The notes under the pieces were generated by a model. The model had not been told where the DNA came from and searched no databases. It worked only from the letters and a program-made list of their open reading frames with translations. From assembly GCF_003202205.1 (NCBI RefSeq), contig NZ_PDOG01000008.1, positions 65,021-129,020 of the forward strand: 64,000 bases of DNA, in the 5' to 3' direction. Shown here piece after piece: positions 1-8,983 of the stretch. The position numbers and the translations under genes were made by a program. This DNA comes from Halomonas sp. LBP4. Its GTDB lineage: Bacteria > Pseudomonadota > Gammaproteobacteria > Pseudomonadales > Halomonadaceae. The first letter of the stretch is position 1, and each line of letters opens with the position of its first letter.

Positions 1-40
1 GGTTGACGAACAAATATTAGAAAACGCCAGGAGAATCCCC

Positions 41-979
41 ATGTTCAAGAAAACCGCACTCGCCGCTTCCATCGTCATGATGTCGACCGCGACCGTTTAT
101 GCCGAAGGGCCCTATCGGATCGGCATTACCCAGAACAATGTCGGCGTCGACAGTTACCAGACCACCTATGAAAGCGCTTTCGAGGCAGCGGCGGAAGCGA
201 ATGAAAATGTCGAAATCGTCGTGCTTGATGCTGGCGGCGATGTGGCAAGACAGATTGGCCAGATCAATAATCTGATCCAACAGCGGGTCGATGCCATCAT
301 CATCTGGCCGACCAATGGCCAGGCCGTTATTCCCGCCATTCGCCAGGCCCACAAGGCGGGCATCCCCGTCGTGGTCACCAACTCCAAGATCGCCGAGGCC
401 GGCCTCGAGTATATCGCCGCCTTCTCCGGTCCCGACAACGTTCAGCAGGGTGCTTCCTCGGCCGAGATGATGTGTGATGCCCTGGACGGCGAAGGCCAGA
501 TCGTGCAGATCTCCGGCCAGCCGGGCTATACCACCGCCATGGAGCGGGCAGGGGGCTTCGAGGAGCGTCTGGCCGAACTCTGTCCGGGTGTCGAGCTGCT
601 GGAAACCCAGCCGGGCAACTGGAACCGTGAGCGCGCCCAGCGAGTCATGGAAGACTTCCTGACCAAGTACGATCGTATCGACGGTGTCTATGCCGGTGAC
701 GACAACATGGGGGTGGGCGCCTTGAATGCCGCCAAGGGCGCCGGCCGCGCCGACGAGATCGTGTTCATCGGCGCCACCAACTTCGCCGTGGGCTATGACG
801 CCATCGAGCGCGGCGAATACTACGGTTCCATCTACCAGTCTCCGGTGGATGACGCCGAGGCGGCCCTGCAGACAGCCCTGGATGTGCTGGGTGGCCAGGA
901 AGTGCCGAAGATGAACTTCTTCGAGACCCCGAAAATCACCGCCGAAATCCTTGGCGAGTTCGATCGACCGGTTTTCTGA
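41..979 (+). CDS. Ribose-type ABC transporter periplasmic substrate-binding protein
   Basis: A 312-aa periplasmic binding protein of the type 1 (ribose/LacI-like) fold that should deliver a small polar or cyclic ligand to the two permeases encoded next. An N-terminal signal peptide is visible (a KK basic start, a hydrophobic core, and cleavage after VYA near residue 21). Two Rossmann-like lobes follow, with RbsB-like stretches such as DAIIIWPTN and GVYAGDDNMGVGALNAA. The AGGAGA ribosome site at 29-34 fixes the ATG. It is the first gene of a nine-gene operon that continues into aromatic ring-cleavage genes, so a sugar is not the obvious ligand; the ligand cannot be read from sequence. Confidence 0.9.
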   Translation: MFKKTALAASIVMMSTATVYAEGPYRIGITQNNVGVDSYQTTYESAFEAAAEANENVEIVVLDAGGDVARQIGQINNLIQQRVDAIIIWPTNGQAVIPAIRQAHKAGIPVVVTNSKIAEAGLEYIAAFSGPDNVQQGASSAEMMCDALDGEGQIVQISGQPGYTTAMERAGGFEERLAELCPGVELLETQPGNWNRERAQRVMEDFLTKYDRIDGVYAGDDNMGVGALNAAKGAGRADEIVFIGATNFAVGYDAIERGEYYGSIYQSPVDDAEAALQTALDVLGGQEVPKMNFFETPKITAEILGEFDRPVF

Positions 980-988
980 AGGCACGTT

Positions 989-1034
989 GTGCTACCCGGG
1001 GCCGTGCGTGAAAGGCGGTCCCGGGACACGGCAC
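989..1034 (+). promoter_or_regulatory. GC-rich intergenic hairpin after the binding-protein gene
   Basis: Two CCCGGG blocks (995-1000 and 1020-1025), flanked by GTGC and GCAC, can fold into a hairpin between the binding-protein and permease genes; GCCGTG/CACGGC (1001-1006/1027-1032) offers an alternative pairing. No T-tract follows. Such hairpins often protect the upstream mRNA so that binding protein is made in excess of permease. That role is inference. Confidence 0.35.
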
Positions 1035-1086
1035 GAGCCTGGGCGCAGGCCGACTGCGCAAGGTGACACCCATACAGGTGATTAGC

Positions 1087-2097
1087 ATGGCTTCTGCAGA
1101 ACAAACCAAATCACGACTCTTGACGGGAAGTATCAACAAGGCGGGCTTGATGAGCTTTCTCTCGGCTCAGGGTATCCTGGTCTTCTTCCTGCTCGGCATG
1201 GTCGTGTTCTCGTTCTTTTCCGAGCAATTCCTCTCCCAGTCGAACATCATGACGGTTGTCCGCCAGGCTTCGATCATCGGCATCATCGCGGTTGGCGTCA
1301 CGGTGGTGATCATCGGCGGGAATCTGGACCTTTCCGTGGGCTCATTGCTGTCGTTCTCTACCGTGCTGGTGGTCGACCTGCACGACAAGATCGGCCCCGT
1401 GAATGCCATCCTGCTGATGTTCGCGCTGACCCTGTTGATCGGTGCGGTGAACGGCTTCCTGATCGGCTTCATGCGCCTCAATTCATTGATCGTGACGCTG
1501 GCGATGCTCTCGGCGATCCAGGGGCTGGTGCTGATCTACAGCGGTGGCCAGAACGTCGACATCGCCAATCAGCAAGGCACCTGGTTCGCCTTCTTCGGCC
1601 GCGGCTACGTGGCCGGTATCGCGGTGCCCATCCTGCTGTTCGGGCTATTGGCCATCGTCGTGCAGGTCGTCATGTCCTACACCGGCTACGGGCGGCGCAT
1701 CTTCGCCGTCGGCGGCAACCCCATGGCCGCCGTCTACTCGGGCATTCGCAAGAACTGGTGCGTGTTCAGCACCTACCTGATCTCGGCCTTCTGCGTGGCC
1801 TGTGCCGCCCTGGTGCTCGGCTCGCGGGTCATGGGTTCCCAGAACAACGTCGGCCAGGGCTACGAGCTGCTGGTGCTCGCCGGCATCATTCTCGGCGGTA
1901 CCAGCCTGCTCGGCGGCGCCGGCAGCATCTGGAAGACGGTGATCGGCGTGCTGATCCTCGGCTTCATCCAGAACGGCCTGCTGCTGATGGGTTATCCCTA
2001 CTACATCCAGTGGATCGTGACCTGGGTGATCATCATCCTGGCCGTCTGGCTGGACCTCGCCAACAAGCGCAAGCGCTTGCTGACGACCCACTCATGA
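1087..2097 (+). CDS. ABC transporter permease, RbsC/BPD_transp_2 family
   Basis: An integral membrane permease of about 336 aa with roughly nine to ten hydrophobic helices, of the ribose/branched-chain type. Family landmarks include GGNLDLSVGSLLSFS early in the protein and GGTSLLGGAGSIWKTVIGVLILG near the C terminus. An in-frame GTG lies at 1063, but the ATG at 1087 has the better ribosome site (AGGTG at 1076-1080) and is preferred. Together with the next permease it should form a heterodimeric channel, since both are similar but not identical in length and sequence. Confidence 0.88.
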   Translation: MASAEQTKSRLLTGSINKAGLMSFLSAQGILVFFLLGMVVFSFFSEQFLSQSNIMTVVRQASIIGIIAVGVTVVIIGGNLDLSVGSLLSFSTVLVVDLHDKIGPVNAILLMFALTLLIGAVNGFLIGFMRLNSLIVTLAMLSAIQGLVLIYSGGQNVDIANQQGTWFAFFGRGYVAGIAVPILLFGLLAIVVQVVMSYTGYGRRIFAVGGNPMAAVYSGIRKNWCVFSTYLISAFCVACAALVLGSRVMGSQNNVGQGYELLVLAGIILGGTSLLGGAGSIWKTVIGVLILGFIQNGLLLMGYPYYIQWIVTWVIIILAVWLDLANKRKRLLTTHS

Positions 2098-2113
2098 CGC
2101 GGAGGCATGACAC

Positions 2114-3073
2114 ATGACGTCACTGAAAGGTTTCTTCCGTGGCAAGACGGCCATCCAGCCGATCTGGATCTTCGTCATCGCCATCTTCATCTTCTTCAGC
2201 TTCATGTCGGAGTACTTCCTGTCGCTGAGCAACATCACCAACATCCTGGTGCAGACCTCGACGATCGGCCTGCTCGCCCTCGGCATGACCTACGTGATGA
2301 TCAACGGCAACATCGACCTCTCCGTGGGCGCGACCCTGGGCCTGGCCGCCTCGCTGGTCGTCGGTATTCAGCCGCTGGGTCTGACCGTGGCGGTGCTGGC
2401 CGCCCTGGCGGCCGGCATCGTGATCGGCGCCATCAACGGCCTGATCGTCTGGAAGACCGGGGTCAACGCCTTCATCGTCACCCTGGGGGCGATGATCGGG
2501 GTGCGCGGGTTGATCTTCCTCTACACCCAGGAGCAATCCTTCTACGCGACCAACTTCGCCTTCGCCGACTTCGGTGCCAGCACCATCGGCCCGATCCCGG
2601 TCCTGGCGATCATCTTCCTGCTCTGCACGCTGGTGATGCACCTGGTGCTGACCCGCACCGGCCATGGCCGCAACACCTTCGCGGTGGGCGGCAACCCGGA
2701 GGCCTCCATCGATGCCGGCATCCGGCTCGGCCGCCACATGATGATCAACTTCATCATCGTCGGCTTCTTCGCCGCCCTCGCCGGTGTGCTGCTGGCCAGC
2801 CAGATGGGGGCCGCCACCCCCAACCTCGGCCGTGACTACGAGCTGTGGACCATCACCGCGGTGGTGCTCGGCGGCACCAAGCTCACCGGTGGCTACGGCA
2901 GCATCACCGGTACCCTGGGGGGCGTGTTGGCCATCGGCATCCTGCGCAATGGCATGAACATGATGCAGGTGCCGGCCTTCTACGTGCTGGTCATCCTCGG
3001 TGCGATCCTCATCTCGGTGCTGATCATCGACAAGAAGCTCAATGCGCCGTCGACCAAGGAGGTGCGGATATGA
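2114..3073 (+). CDS. ABC transporter permease, RbsC family (second subunit)
   Basis: A 319-aa inner-membrane permease paralogous to the preceding gene (NGNIDLSVGATLGLAAS and LGGTKLTGGYGSITGTLGGV align with the equivalent stretches there). A GGAGG ribosome site at 2101-2105 precedes the ATG. Its stop overlaps the start of the ATPase gene (ATGA), implying translational coupling. Having two distinct RbsC-type permeases rather than one is common for transporters of non-ribose ligands in this family. Confidence 0.88.
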   Translation: MTSLKGFFRGKTAIQPIWIFVIAIFIFFSFMSEYFLSLSNITNILVQTSTIGLLALGMTYVMINGNIDLSVGATLGLAASLVVGIQPLGLTVAVLAALAAGIVIGAINGLIVWKTGVNAFIVTLGAMIGVRGLIFLYTQEQSFYATNFAFADFGASTIGPIPVLAIIFLLCTLVMHLVLTRTGHGRNTFAVGGNPEASIDAGIRLGRHMMINFIIVGFFAALAGVLLASQMGAATPNLGRDYELWTITAVVLGGTKLTGGYGSITGTLGGVLAIGILRNGMNMMQVPAFYVLVILGAILISVLIIDKKLNAPSTKEVRI

Positions 3074-4632
3074 ATCCCTCCCAAGGCAATGCCGTGCAGC
3101 GGCCCCCGATCGACGCCGAACCGGTACTCCGGCTCGCAGGCATCACCAAGCGTTTCCCCGGGGTGGTGGCCCTGAACAGCGTCGACTTCGACGTGCGCCC
3201 CGGCGAGGTCCATGCCCTGCTCGGCGAGAACGGCGCCGGCAAGTCGACCCTGATGAAGGTGCTGGCCGGCAAGCACAAGGCCAATGAGGGGAAGATCATC
3301 CTCGGCGGCGAGGAGATGGAGTTCGAGAACCCCAAGCATGCCAAGCGGGCCGGGGTGGTGCTGATTCACCAGGAGCAGTCGCTGGTACCGGAGATGACGG
3401 TGGCCGAGAACATCTTCCTCGGCAGCCTGCCGAAGAAGTGGGGCAACCGGGTCGACTGGCGAAAGCTGCGCGAGGACACCAACAAGATTCTCGAGACCCT
3501 CAAGTGCAGCTTCCAGCACGACGACCTGGTGGGGTCGCTGTCCATCGCCAAGAAGCAGATGGTCGAGATCGCTCGGGCGCTGGTGTTCACCCCGCGGGTG
3601 GTGGTGTTCGACGAACCCACCGCCTCGCTGACCGACCACGAGAAGCCGGTGCTCTACGACGTGATCCACTCGCTCTGCGACCAGGGGGTGGGGATCGTCT
3701 ACATCTCGCACCGCATGGACGAGATCTTCCACCTGTCCCATCGCATCTCGGTGCTGCGCGATGGCGAGTACACCGGCACGGTGAATACCTGCGCGACCAG
3801 CGAGGACGAGGTCACGCGGATGATGATCGGGCGCAGCCTCGAGCTCGACCATGCCAGCAAGCCCTCTGAATTCGGCGACAACATGCTCGAGATACGCAAC
3901 CTCTCGGTGAAGCGGGTCTTCGAGGATGTCAGCTTCAACGTCCGCAAGGGCGAGATCGTCGGCATGTACGGGCTGGTGGGGGCGGGCCGTTCCGAGGTCG
4001 CCGAGACCATCTTCGGGCTACGTACGCCCGTGGCGGGCGATGTGGTGCTGGATGGCGAGGTGGTGAACTTCCGTCACTCCCACGACGCCGTGGCCGCGGG
4101 TATCGCCCTGGTACCGGAGGATCGCAAGGACCAGGGGTTGATACTGGGCATGAACTGCCGGGACAACATGACCCTGGCAGGGCTCGGCACGGTCTCCTCG
4201 ATGGGCTTCATGAAGGGCTCGGCCGAGCGCACCGTCTACGACAAGTACCAGCAGGCGATGAAGATCAAGACGCCCGGCTGGCGCCAGAAGGTCGGCAACC
4301 TGAGCGGCGGCAACCAGCAGAAGATCGTCATCGGCAAGTGGCTGCATACCCACCCCAAGCTGCTGATCCTCGACGAGCCGACCCGCGGGATCGATGTGGG
4401 CTCCAAGGCGGAGATTCACGCCCTGGTCAAGGATCTCGCCAAGTCGGGCTACGCGGTGCTGGTGATCTCCTCGGAGATGCCGGAAGTGCTCGGCCTGAGC
4501 AACCGCATCATCGCCATGTACGACGGCCGGGTCACCGCCGAGTTCGATGGCGACAGCGTCAGCGAGGACGAGCTGGTGCAGGCGATCACCGGAATGGGCA
4601 AGCCATCGCCGACGGCGGCCGTGACCGGCTAG
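3070..4632 (+). CDS. Sugar-type ABC transporter ATPase with two nucleotide-binding domains
   Basis: A 520-aa RbsA/MglA-type cytoplasmic ATPase. The first domain carries Walker A GENGAGKST, the atypical signature LSIAKKQMVEIARAL and Walker B VVVFDEPTAS. The second has the degenerate P-loop GLVGAGRSE typical of the family, signature LSGGNQQKIVIGKWL and Walker B LLILDEPTRGIDVG. A strong AAGGAGG site (3056-3062) precedes an ATG that overlaps the previous stop. It completes an importer made of binding protein, two permeases and a fused ATPase. Confidence 0.92.
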   Translation: MNPSQGNAVQRPPIDAEPVLRLAGITKRFPGVVALNSVDFDVRPGEVHALLGENGAGKSTLMKVLAGKHKANEGKIILGGEEMEFENPKHAKRAGVVLIHQEQSLVPEMTVAENIFLGSLPKKWGNRVDWRKLREDTNKILETLKCSFQHDDLVGSLSIAKKQMVEIARALVFTPRVVVFDEPTASLTDHEKPVLYDVIHSLCDQGVGIVYISHRMDEIFHLSHRISVLRDGEYTGTVNTCATSEDEVTRMMIGRSLELDHASKPSEFGDNMLEIRNLSVKRVFEDVSFNVRKGEIVGMYGLVGAGRSEVAETIFGLRTPVAGDVVLDGEVVNFRHSHDAVAAGIALVPEDRKDQGLILGMNCRDNMTLAGLGTVSSMGFMKGSAERTVYDKYQQAMKIKTPGWRQKVGNLSGGNQQKIVIGKWLHTHPKLLILDEPTRGIDVGSKAEIHALVKDLAKSGYAVLVISSEMPEVLGLSNRIIAMYDGRVTAEFDGDSVSEDELVQAITGMGKPSPTAAVTG

Positions 4633-4703
4633 GCGGGTTCGCCGCCACTGCGGCGCCCCGCGTGGGGCGCCGACATGCATCTTCAACGTCTGAGGAAAGA
4701 CCC

Positions 4704-5783
4704 ATGCAATCCTTTGTCTATCATGGCCTGCCATCTCGGGTGGTATTCGGCCAGGGGACCCTGTCGCGCCTCGCCGAGGAAATCCAACAACTCGGTTGCC
4801 GTCGGGCCCTGGTGCTGGCCACCCCCCAGCAGCAGGAACAGGCACGCGCGGTGCTGGAACAGCTCGGGGAGCGTGGGGCTGGCCTGTATGCCGAGGCGGC
4901 CATGCACACGCCGGTCGAGGTGACCGAGCGTGCCATGCGGGTGGTCGAGGAACTGGGGGTCGACTGCACCGTGGCCATCGGTGGCGGTTCGACCATTGGC
5001 CTGGGCAAGGCCATCGCGCTGCGCACCGGGCTGCCCCAGGTGGCCATCCCCACCACCTATGCCGGCTCCGAGATGACGCCGATCCTCGGCGAGACGCGCG
5101 ACGGCCTCAAGACCACCCAGCGCACCCTGGAGGTGCTGCCCGAAACGGTGATCTATGACGTCGACCTGACCCTCTCGCTGCCCGCCGGCATGTCCGGCAC
5201 CAGCGGCATCAATGCGATTGCCCATGCGGTGGAAGCGCTCTACGCCCGTGACCGCAACCCGGTGATCTCGCTGATGGCGGAGGAAGGCATCGCGGCACTG
5301 GCGCGCAGCCTGCCGGTGATCGCCGAGAATCCCTCCGATCAGGACGCTCGCTCGGATGCCCTCTATGGCGCCTGGCTGTGCGGTGCCTGCCTCGGCTCCG
5401 TCGGGATGTCGCTGCATCACAAGCTCTGCCATACCCTGGGGGGCTCCTTCGACCTGCCCCATGCCGAGACCCACACCATCGTGCTGCCCCATGCGGTGGC
5501 CTACAACGCCCCGGCGGCCCCCGAGGCGATGTCGCGCATCGCCCGGGCACTGGGCTGCGAGGATCCCGCCGCCGGTCTCTTCGACCTGGCCCGGGCGGTA
5601 GGCGCGCCCACGGCACTGGAGGAGATCGGCCTGACGCTGGACGATGTCGAGCGCGCCACCGAGATCGCCACCCGGAACCCCTACTGGAACCCTCGCGAGG
5701 TCGAGGCCGAGGGCATCCATCGTCTGCTGCGCCATGCCCTGGTCGGTCAGCGGCCGGCCAGGGAGGAGGGAGCACACCGATGA
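4704..5783 (+). CDS. Maleylacetate reductase
   Basis: A 359-aa iron-type alcohol dehydrogenase family enzyme that should reduce maleylacetate (2-maleylacetate) to 3-oxoadipate with NAD(P)H. The N-terminal YHGLPSRVVFGQGT is characteristic of maleylacetate reductases, as are the nucleotide loop AIGGGSTIGLGKAI, IPTTYAGSEMTPI, and the His-rich SLHHKLCHTLGGSFDLPHAETH. GAGGAAAG at 4692-4699 supports the ATG. It is the partner expected for the hydroxyquinol dioxygenase three genes downstream, whose product is maleylacetate; 3-oxoadipate then joins the PcaIJ/PcaF steps encoded at 49-52 kb. Confidence 0.92.
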   Translation: MQSFVYHGLPSRVVFGQGTLSRLAEEIQQLGCRRALVLATPQQQEQARAVLEQLGERGAGLYAEAAMHTPVEVTERAMRVVEELGVDCTVAIGGGSTIGLGKAIALRTGLPQVAIPTTYAGSEMTPILGETRDGLKTTQRTLEVLPETVIYDVDLTLSLPAGMSGTSGINAIAHAVEALYARDRNPVISLMAEEGIAALARSLPVIAENPSDQDARSDALYGAWLCGACLGSVGMSLHHKLCHTLGGSFDLPHAETHTIVLPHAVAYNAPAAPEAMSRIARALGCEDPAAGLFDLARAVGAPTALEEIGLTLDDVERATEIATRNPYWNPREVEAEGIHRLLRHALVGQRPAREEGAHR

Positions 5784-7159
5784 AGACACTGCTGACCAAT
5801 GCCACCGTCGTGACCATGGATCCGGCGCTGGGCGAGCTTGCCCAGGGCCAGGTGCTGGTGGAAGACGACCGGATCCTGGCCGTGGGCCAGGATCTTCCGG
5901 CCGAGGGCGCCAAGGTCATCGACTGCCGGGGCGGCATCCTGATCCCCGGGCTGGTCAACGCCCATCTGCATACCTGGCAGACCGGCCTGCGTGGCGTCGC
6001 CGCCAACTGGACGCTGCTCGAGTACTTTCGCCACGTCCACCGCGGCCTGGCGAGCCTGTTCACGCCCGACGACATCCATATCGCCACCCGCATGGGGGCG
6101 CTCAACCAGCTCAACTGCGGTACCACCACCCTGGGTGACTGGTGCCACAACAACCCCACACCCGAGCATACCGATGCGGCGATTCGCGGGCTCAAGGAGT
6201 CCGGTATCCGGGCGCTGTTCTTCCACGGCTCGCCCAAGCCGGACCCCGAGCCGGGACAGCCGCATTTCAGCGAGATCCCGCATCCTCGCGGTGAGGTCGA
6301 GCGGCTGCTCCAGGGGGAGCTTGCCGACCCCGAGGCCCGGGTGACCCTGGGGCTGGCCATCCTCGGCCCCCACTATTCCACCCTCGATGTCAGCCTGCAG
6401 GATTTCGCCCTGGCCAAGGAGTTCGGCCTGGTCGCCTCGATGCACCAGGGCGGCGGCGCGGCCGTCAGCCCCGGTGGCTGGGACGTGATCGAGGAGCAGG
6501 GGCTGCTGGGGCCGGACATCAATATCGTGCACGGGCAGAGCCTGGACGACGCCCAGCTGGCCCGCTTCTGCGAGCAGGGCGTGACCTTCTCCATCGCACC
6601 GGAGAACGAGATGACCCAGGGGCATGGCTTCCCGATCACCGGCCACGTTCGCCGACACGGCGGTGTCGTCTCCCTGGGGGTGGATCTCGAGTCGGTCATC
6701 TCCGGTGACATGTTCACGGTCGCCCGGATGGCGCTGGGCATGCAACGCTCGCTGGACAACGATGCCTCGCGACGCGAGCAGGGCAGCATTCCCGACACCT
6801 CGACCATCCGCACCCGCGAGGCGCTGGCGTGGATCACCGTCGACGGCGCACGCGCCCTGGGCCTCGAGGCGCGCATCGGCAGCCTGACCCCGGGCAAGCA
6901 GGCCGACATCGTGCTGCTGGATAGCGGCCTGCTGAACATGCAGCCGGTCAGCGACCCGGTCTCGACCGTCGTCATGCAGGCGAGTCTCGCCAACGTCGAC
7001 AGCGTCATGGTGGCGGGAGAGTTCCACAAGCGTAACGGCAAGCTGCTGGCGGACGTCGAGGAGGGGATCAGCCATCTGGCAGCCTCCGGTCACCGCATCA
7101 ATGCCGAACTGATGTCACGGGAACACGCGTCCCGAGAACCAGGGGAGACAGTCCAATGA
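5780..7159 (+). CDS. Metal-dependent amidohydrolase (AtzB/SsnA/cytosine-deaminase-like)
   Basis: A 459-aa amidohydrolase-superfamily enzyme. It shows the metal-binding HxH at about residues 62 and 64 (NAHLHTWQTGLRG), further histidines in ASMHQGGG and NIVHGQSL, and an Asp in SLGVDLES. The family removes amino, alkylamino or chloro groups from N-heterocycles and related rings. Start overlaps the reductase stop (ATGA), and its own stop overlaps the next start. Being locked inside a hydroxyquinol operon suggests it hydrolyses a C-N bond in the growth substrate before ring cleavage; this is inference, and the substrate is unknown. Confidence 0.82.
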   Translation: MKTLLTNATVVTMDPALGELAQGQVLVEDDRILAVGQDLPAEGAKVIDCRGGILIPGLVNAHLHTWQTGLRGVAANWTLLEYFRHVHRGLASLFTPDDIHIATRMGALNQLNCGTTTLGDWCHNNPTPEHTDAAIRGLKESGIRALFFHGSPKPDPEPGQPHFSEIPHPRGEVERLLQGELADPEARVTLGLAILGPHYSTLDVSLQDFALAKEFGLVASMHQGGGAAVSPGGWDVIEEQGLLGPDINIVHGQSLDDAQLARFCEQGVTFSIAPENEMTQGHGFPITGHVRRHGGVVSLGVDLESVISGDMFTVARMALGMQRSLDNDASRREQGSIPDTSTIRTREALAWITVDGARALGLEARIGSLTPGKQADIVLLDSGLLNMQPVSDPVSTVVMQASLANVDSVMVAGEFHKRNGKLLADVEEGISHLAASGHRINAELMSREHASREPGETVQ

Positions 7160-8073
7160 CCACGACCACCAAGGTAGCCTGGATCGGCCTCGGCAAGCTG
7201 GGCTTGCCCATGGCAACGCGGATAGTAGCAGCTGGTTACCCTGTCCAGGGATTCGACCTCAGCGCCGAGCGGGTGGCACTTGCCGAAGAAGCCGGCATCA
7301 CCCCCCACCGGGCGCTGGCCTCCGCCATCGAGGACTGCCGCCTGGTCTTCGTCTCGATCCCCGATGACCGGGCGCTGCTGGGCCTGACCCTGGCGTCGGG
7401 TGGGCTGATCGAGGCGATGGCCCCGGGCAGCGTGTTGATCGAGACCAGCACCGTCAGCATCGAGGCGTCCGCCAGGGTGGCCACGGCCGCCGAAGCGCGG
7501 GGCATTGCCTATCTGCGCAGCCCGGTGTCGGGGAATCCCGTCGCCGCCGAGTCCGGCACCCTGTCGGCCATGGTCTCCGGTCCGCGCGAGGCGCTGGATG
7601 ACGCCGCACCGGTGATGAACACCTTCACCAAGGCCCAGTACTGGCTCGGGGACGATGAGCAGGCTCGCTACGCCAAGCTGGCCATCAACCTGATGATCGC
7701 GGTGAGCGCCGGGATGATGGGCGAGGCCCTGGCGATGGCGCGCAAGGGCAACATCGGCTGGGAGGCGATGCTGGACCTGATGGCCGACAGTGCCGTGGGC
7801 TCGCCGATGGTCAGGTACAAGACCCAGCCGCTGAAGGACCGTGACTTCACCTCCACCTTCTCGGCCGCCCAGATGGCCAAGGACCTGGACCTGGTCCTCG
7901 GCTGTGCCCACGGGGCCGGTGTCGCCGTGCCCCTGGCCGCCCAGATGCGCGAGGCCTACAGCTCCCTGATCGGCACGGGGCACGGTGAGGATGACTACAT
8001 CGCCACCATCCACCACACCGAGCGCCTCTCCGGGTTGCCGGCCTTCGAGAGCGCCTCCGGCGCCAGGGGATGA
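7156..8073 (+). CDS. NAD(P)-dependent beta-hydroxyacid dehydrogenase (3-hydroxyisobutyrate dehydrogenase family)
   Basis: A 305-aa cytosolic dehydrogenase with an N-terminal Rossmann motif (WIGLGKLGLPMATR), the substrate-binding SPVSGNPVAAESGTLSAMVSG and the catalytic-lysine helix YAKLAINLM (Lys near residue 174). The family oxidises 3-hydroxyisobutyrate, tartronate semialdehyde partners and similar acids, and includes imine reductases, so the actual substrate here is open. It overlaps the amidohydrolase by 4 nt and is followed within 5 nt by the dioxygenase, so it is clearly part of the pathway. Confidence 0.85.
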   Translation: MTTTTKVAWIGLGKLGLPMATRIVAAGYPVQGFDLSAERVALAEEAGITPHRALASAIEDCRLVFVSIPDDRALLGLTLASGGLIEAMAPGSVLIETSTVSIEASARVATAAEARGIAYLRSPVSGNPVAAESGTLSAMVSGPREALDDAAPVMNTFTKAQYWLGDDEQARYAKLAINLMIAVSAGMMGEALAMARKGNIGWEAMLDLMADSAVGSPMVRYKTQPLKDRDFTSTFSAAQMAKDLDLVLGCAHGAGVAVPLAAQMREAYSSLIGTGHGEDDYIATIHHTERLSGLPAFESASGARG

Positions 8074-8077
8074 CGAC

Positions 8078-8938
8078 ATGCGAAACCTGAACGCAGAGAA
8101 CATCACGGATGCCGTGATCGAGCAGTTCGCCGGCTGCCGTGACGAGCGGCTGAAGAGCGTGCTGAACAGCCTGGTGAGCCACCTGCACGCCTTCATCCGT
8201 GACGTGGAACCCACCGAACAGGAGTGGACCGAAGCCATCGACTTCCTGACCCGGACCGGCCAGATGTGCGACGACAAGCGTCAGGAGTTCATCCTGCTCT
8301 CCGACACCCTGGGCGTGACGATGTTGGTCGATGCCATCAATCATCAGGCGTCGGACCCGATGGTGTCGGAAAGCACGGTGCTGGGGCCCTTCTATGTCGC
8401 CGACCCGCCCCGGGCCGAGCAGGGCGAGTCGATCGACTGGGGCGTCGAGGGGGAGCCCTTCTTCGTGGAGGGGCGGGTGCACGACGGGCGCGGCGAGCCG
8501 CTGGCCAATGTCGTCATCGACGTCTGGCAATCGGACAGCGAAGGGTTCTACGACGTCCAGAAGGAGCTCGAGAGTGCCTCGCTGCGGGCCAGGTTCACCA
8601 CCGACGACCAGGGGCGCTATGCCTTCTGGACGGTGACCCCCTCACCCTACCCGATTCCCACGGACGGCCCCGTCGGCAAGATGCTGGAGCTCACGGGGCG
8701 GCATCCCTACCGGCCGGCACATGTGCATTTCATGCTGATGGCCGAGGGGTTTGACACCCTGGTGACCCAGGTCTTCGCCGAGCACGATCCCTACCTCGAC
8801 TCCGACGCCGTCTTCGGCGTCAAGGACTCCCTGGTCAGGGAATACGAGCTGATGCCGCCGGGACAGGCGCCGGATGGCCGCACCCTGCAGTCACCATACC
8901 GCCATTTGCAATACGACTTCGGCTTGCAGGCAAGCTGA
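8078..8938 (+). CDS. Hydroxyquinol 1,2-dioxygenase (intradiol)
   Basis: A 286-aa non-haem Fe(III) intradiol dioxygenase that should open 1,2,4-trihydroxybenzene to maleylacetate. The four iron ligands are visible: Tyr158 (SEGFYDVQ), Tyr191 (SPYPIP), His215 and His217 (RPAHVHF). The N-terminal helical dimerisation domain (about residues 1-100) and the STVLGPFYV stretch are typical of hydroxyquinol/catechol enzymes rather than of protocatechuate dioxygenase subunits. Hydroxyquinol is preferred over catechol because the only partner in the operon is maleylacetate reductase and no muconate cycloisomerase is present. AGGGGA at 8065-8070 supports the start. Confidence 0.9.
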   Translation: MRNLNAENITDAVIEQFAGCRDERLKSVLNSLVSHLHAFIRDVEPTEQEWTEAIDFLTRTGQMCDDKRQEFILLSDTLGVTMLVDAINHQASDPMVSESTVLGPFYVADPPRAEQGESIDWGVEGEPFFVEGRVHDGRGEPLANVVIDVWQSDSEGFYDVQKELESASLRARFTTDDQGRYAFWTVTPSPYPIPTDGPVGKMLELTGRHPYRPAHVHFMLMAEGFDTLVTQVFAEHDPYLDSDAVFGVKDSLVREYELMPPGQAPDGRTLQSPYRHLQYDFGLQAS

Positions 8939-8983
8939 CAGTCGAGATACAGAAATCCATTGTTCAACAAAGAGGTACACTTC

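Noticed and set aside
2845..3069. Extending the ABC ATPase upstream of 3070
   Set aside because: The extra residues overlap the permease gene in another frame; AAGGAGG and the ATGA overlap fix the start at 3070.
5209..6360. A 383-codon open frame on the minus strand
   Set aside because: Arg/Ser/Pro-rich shadow of the maleylacetate reductase and amidohydrolase genes, without family signatures.
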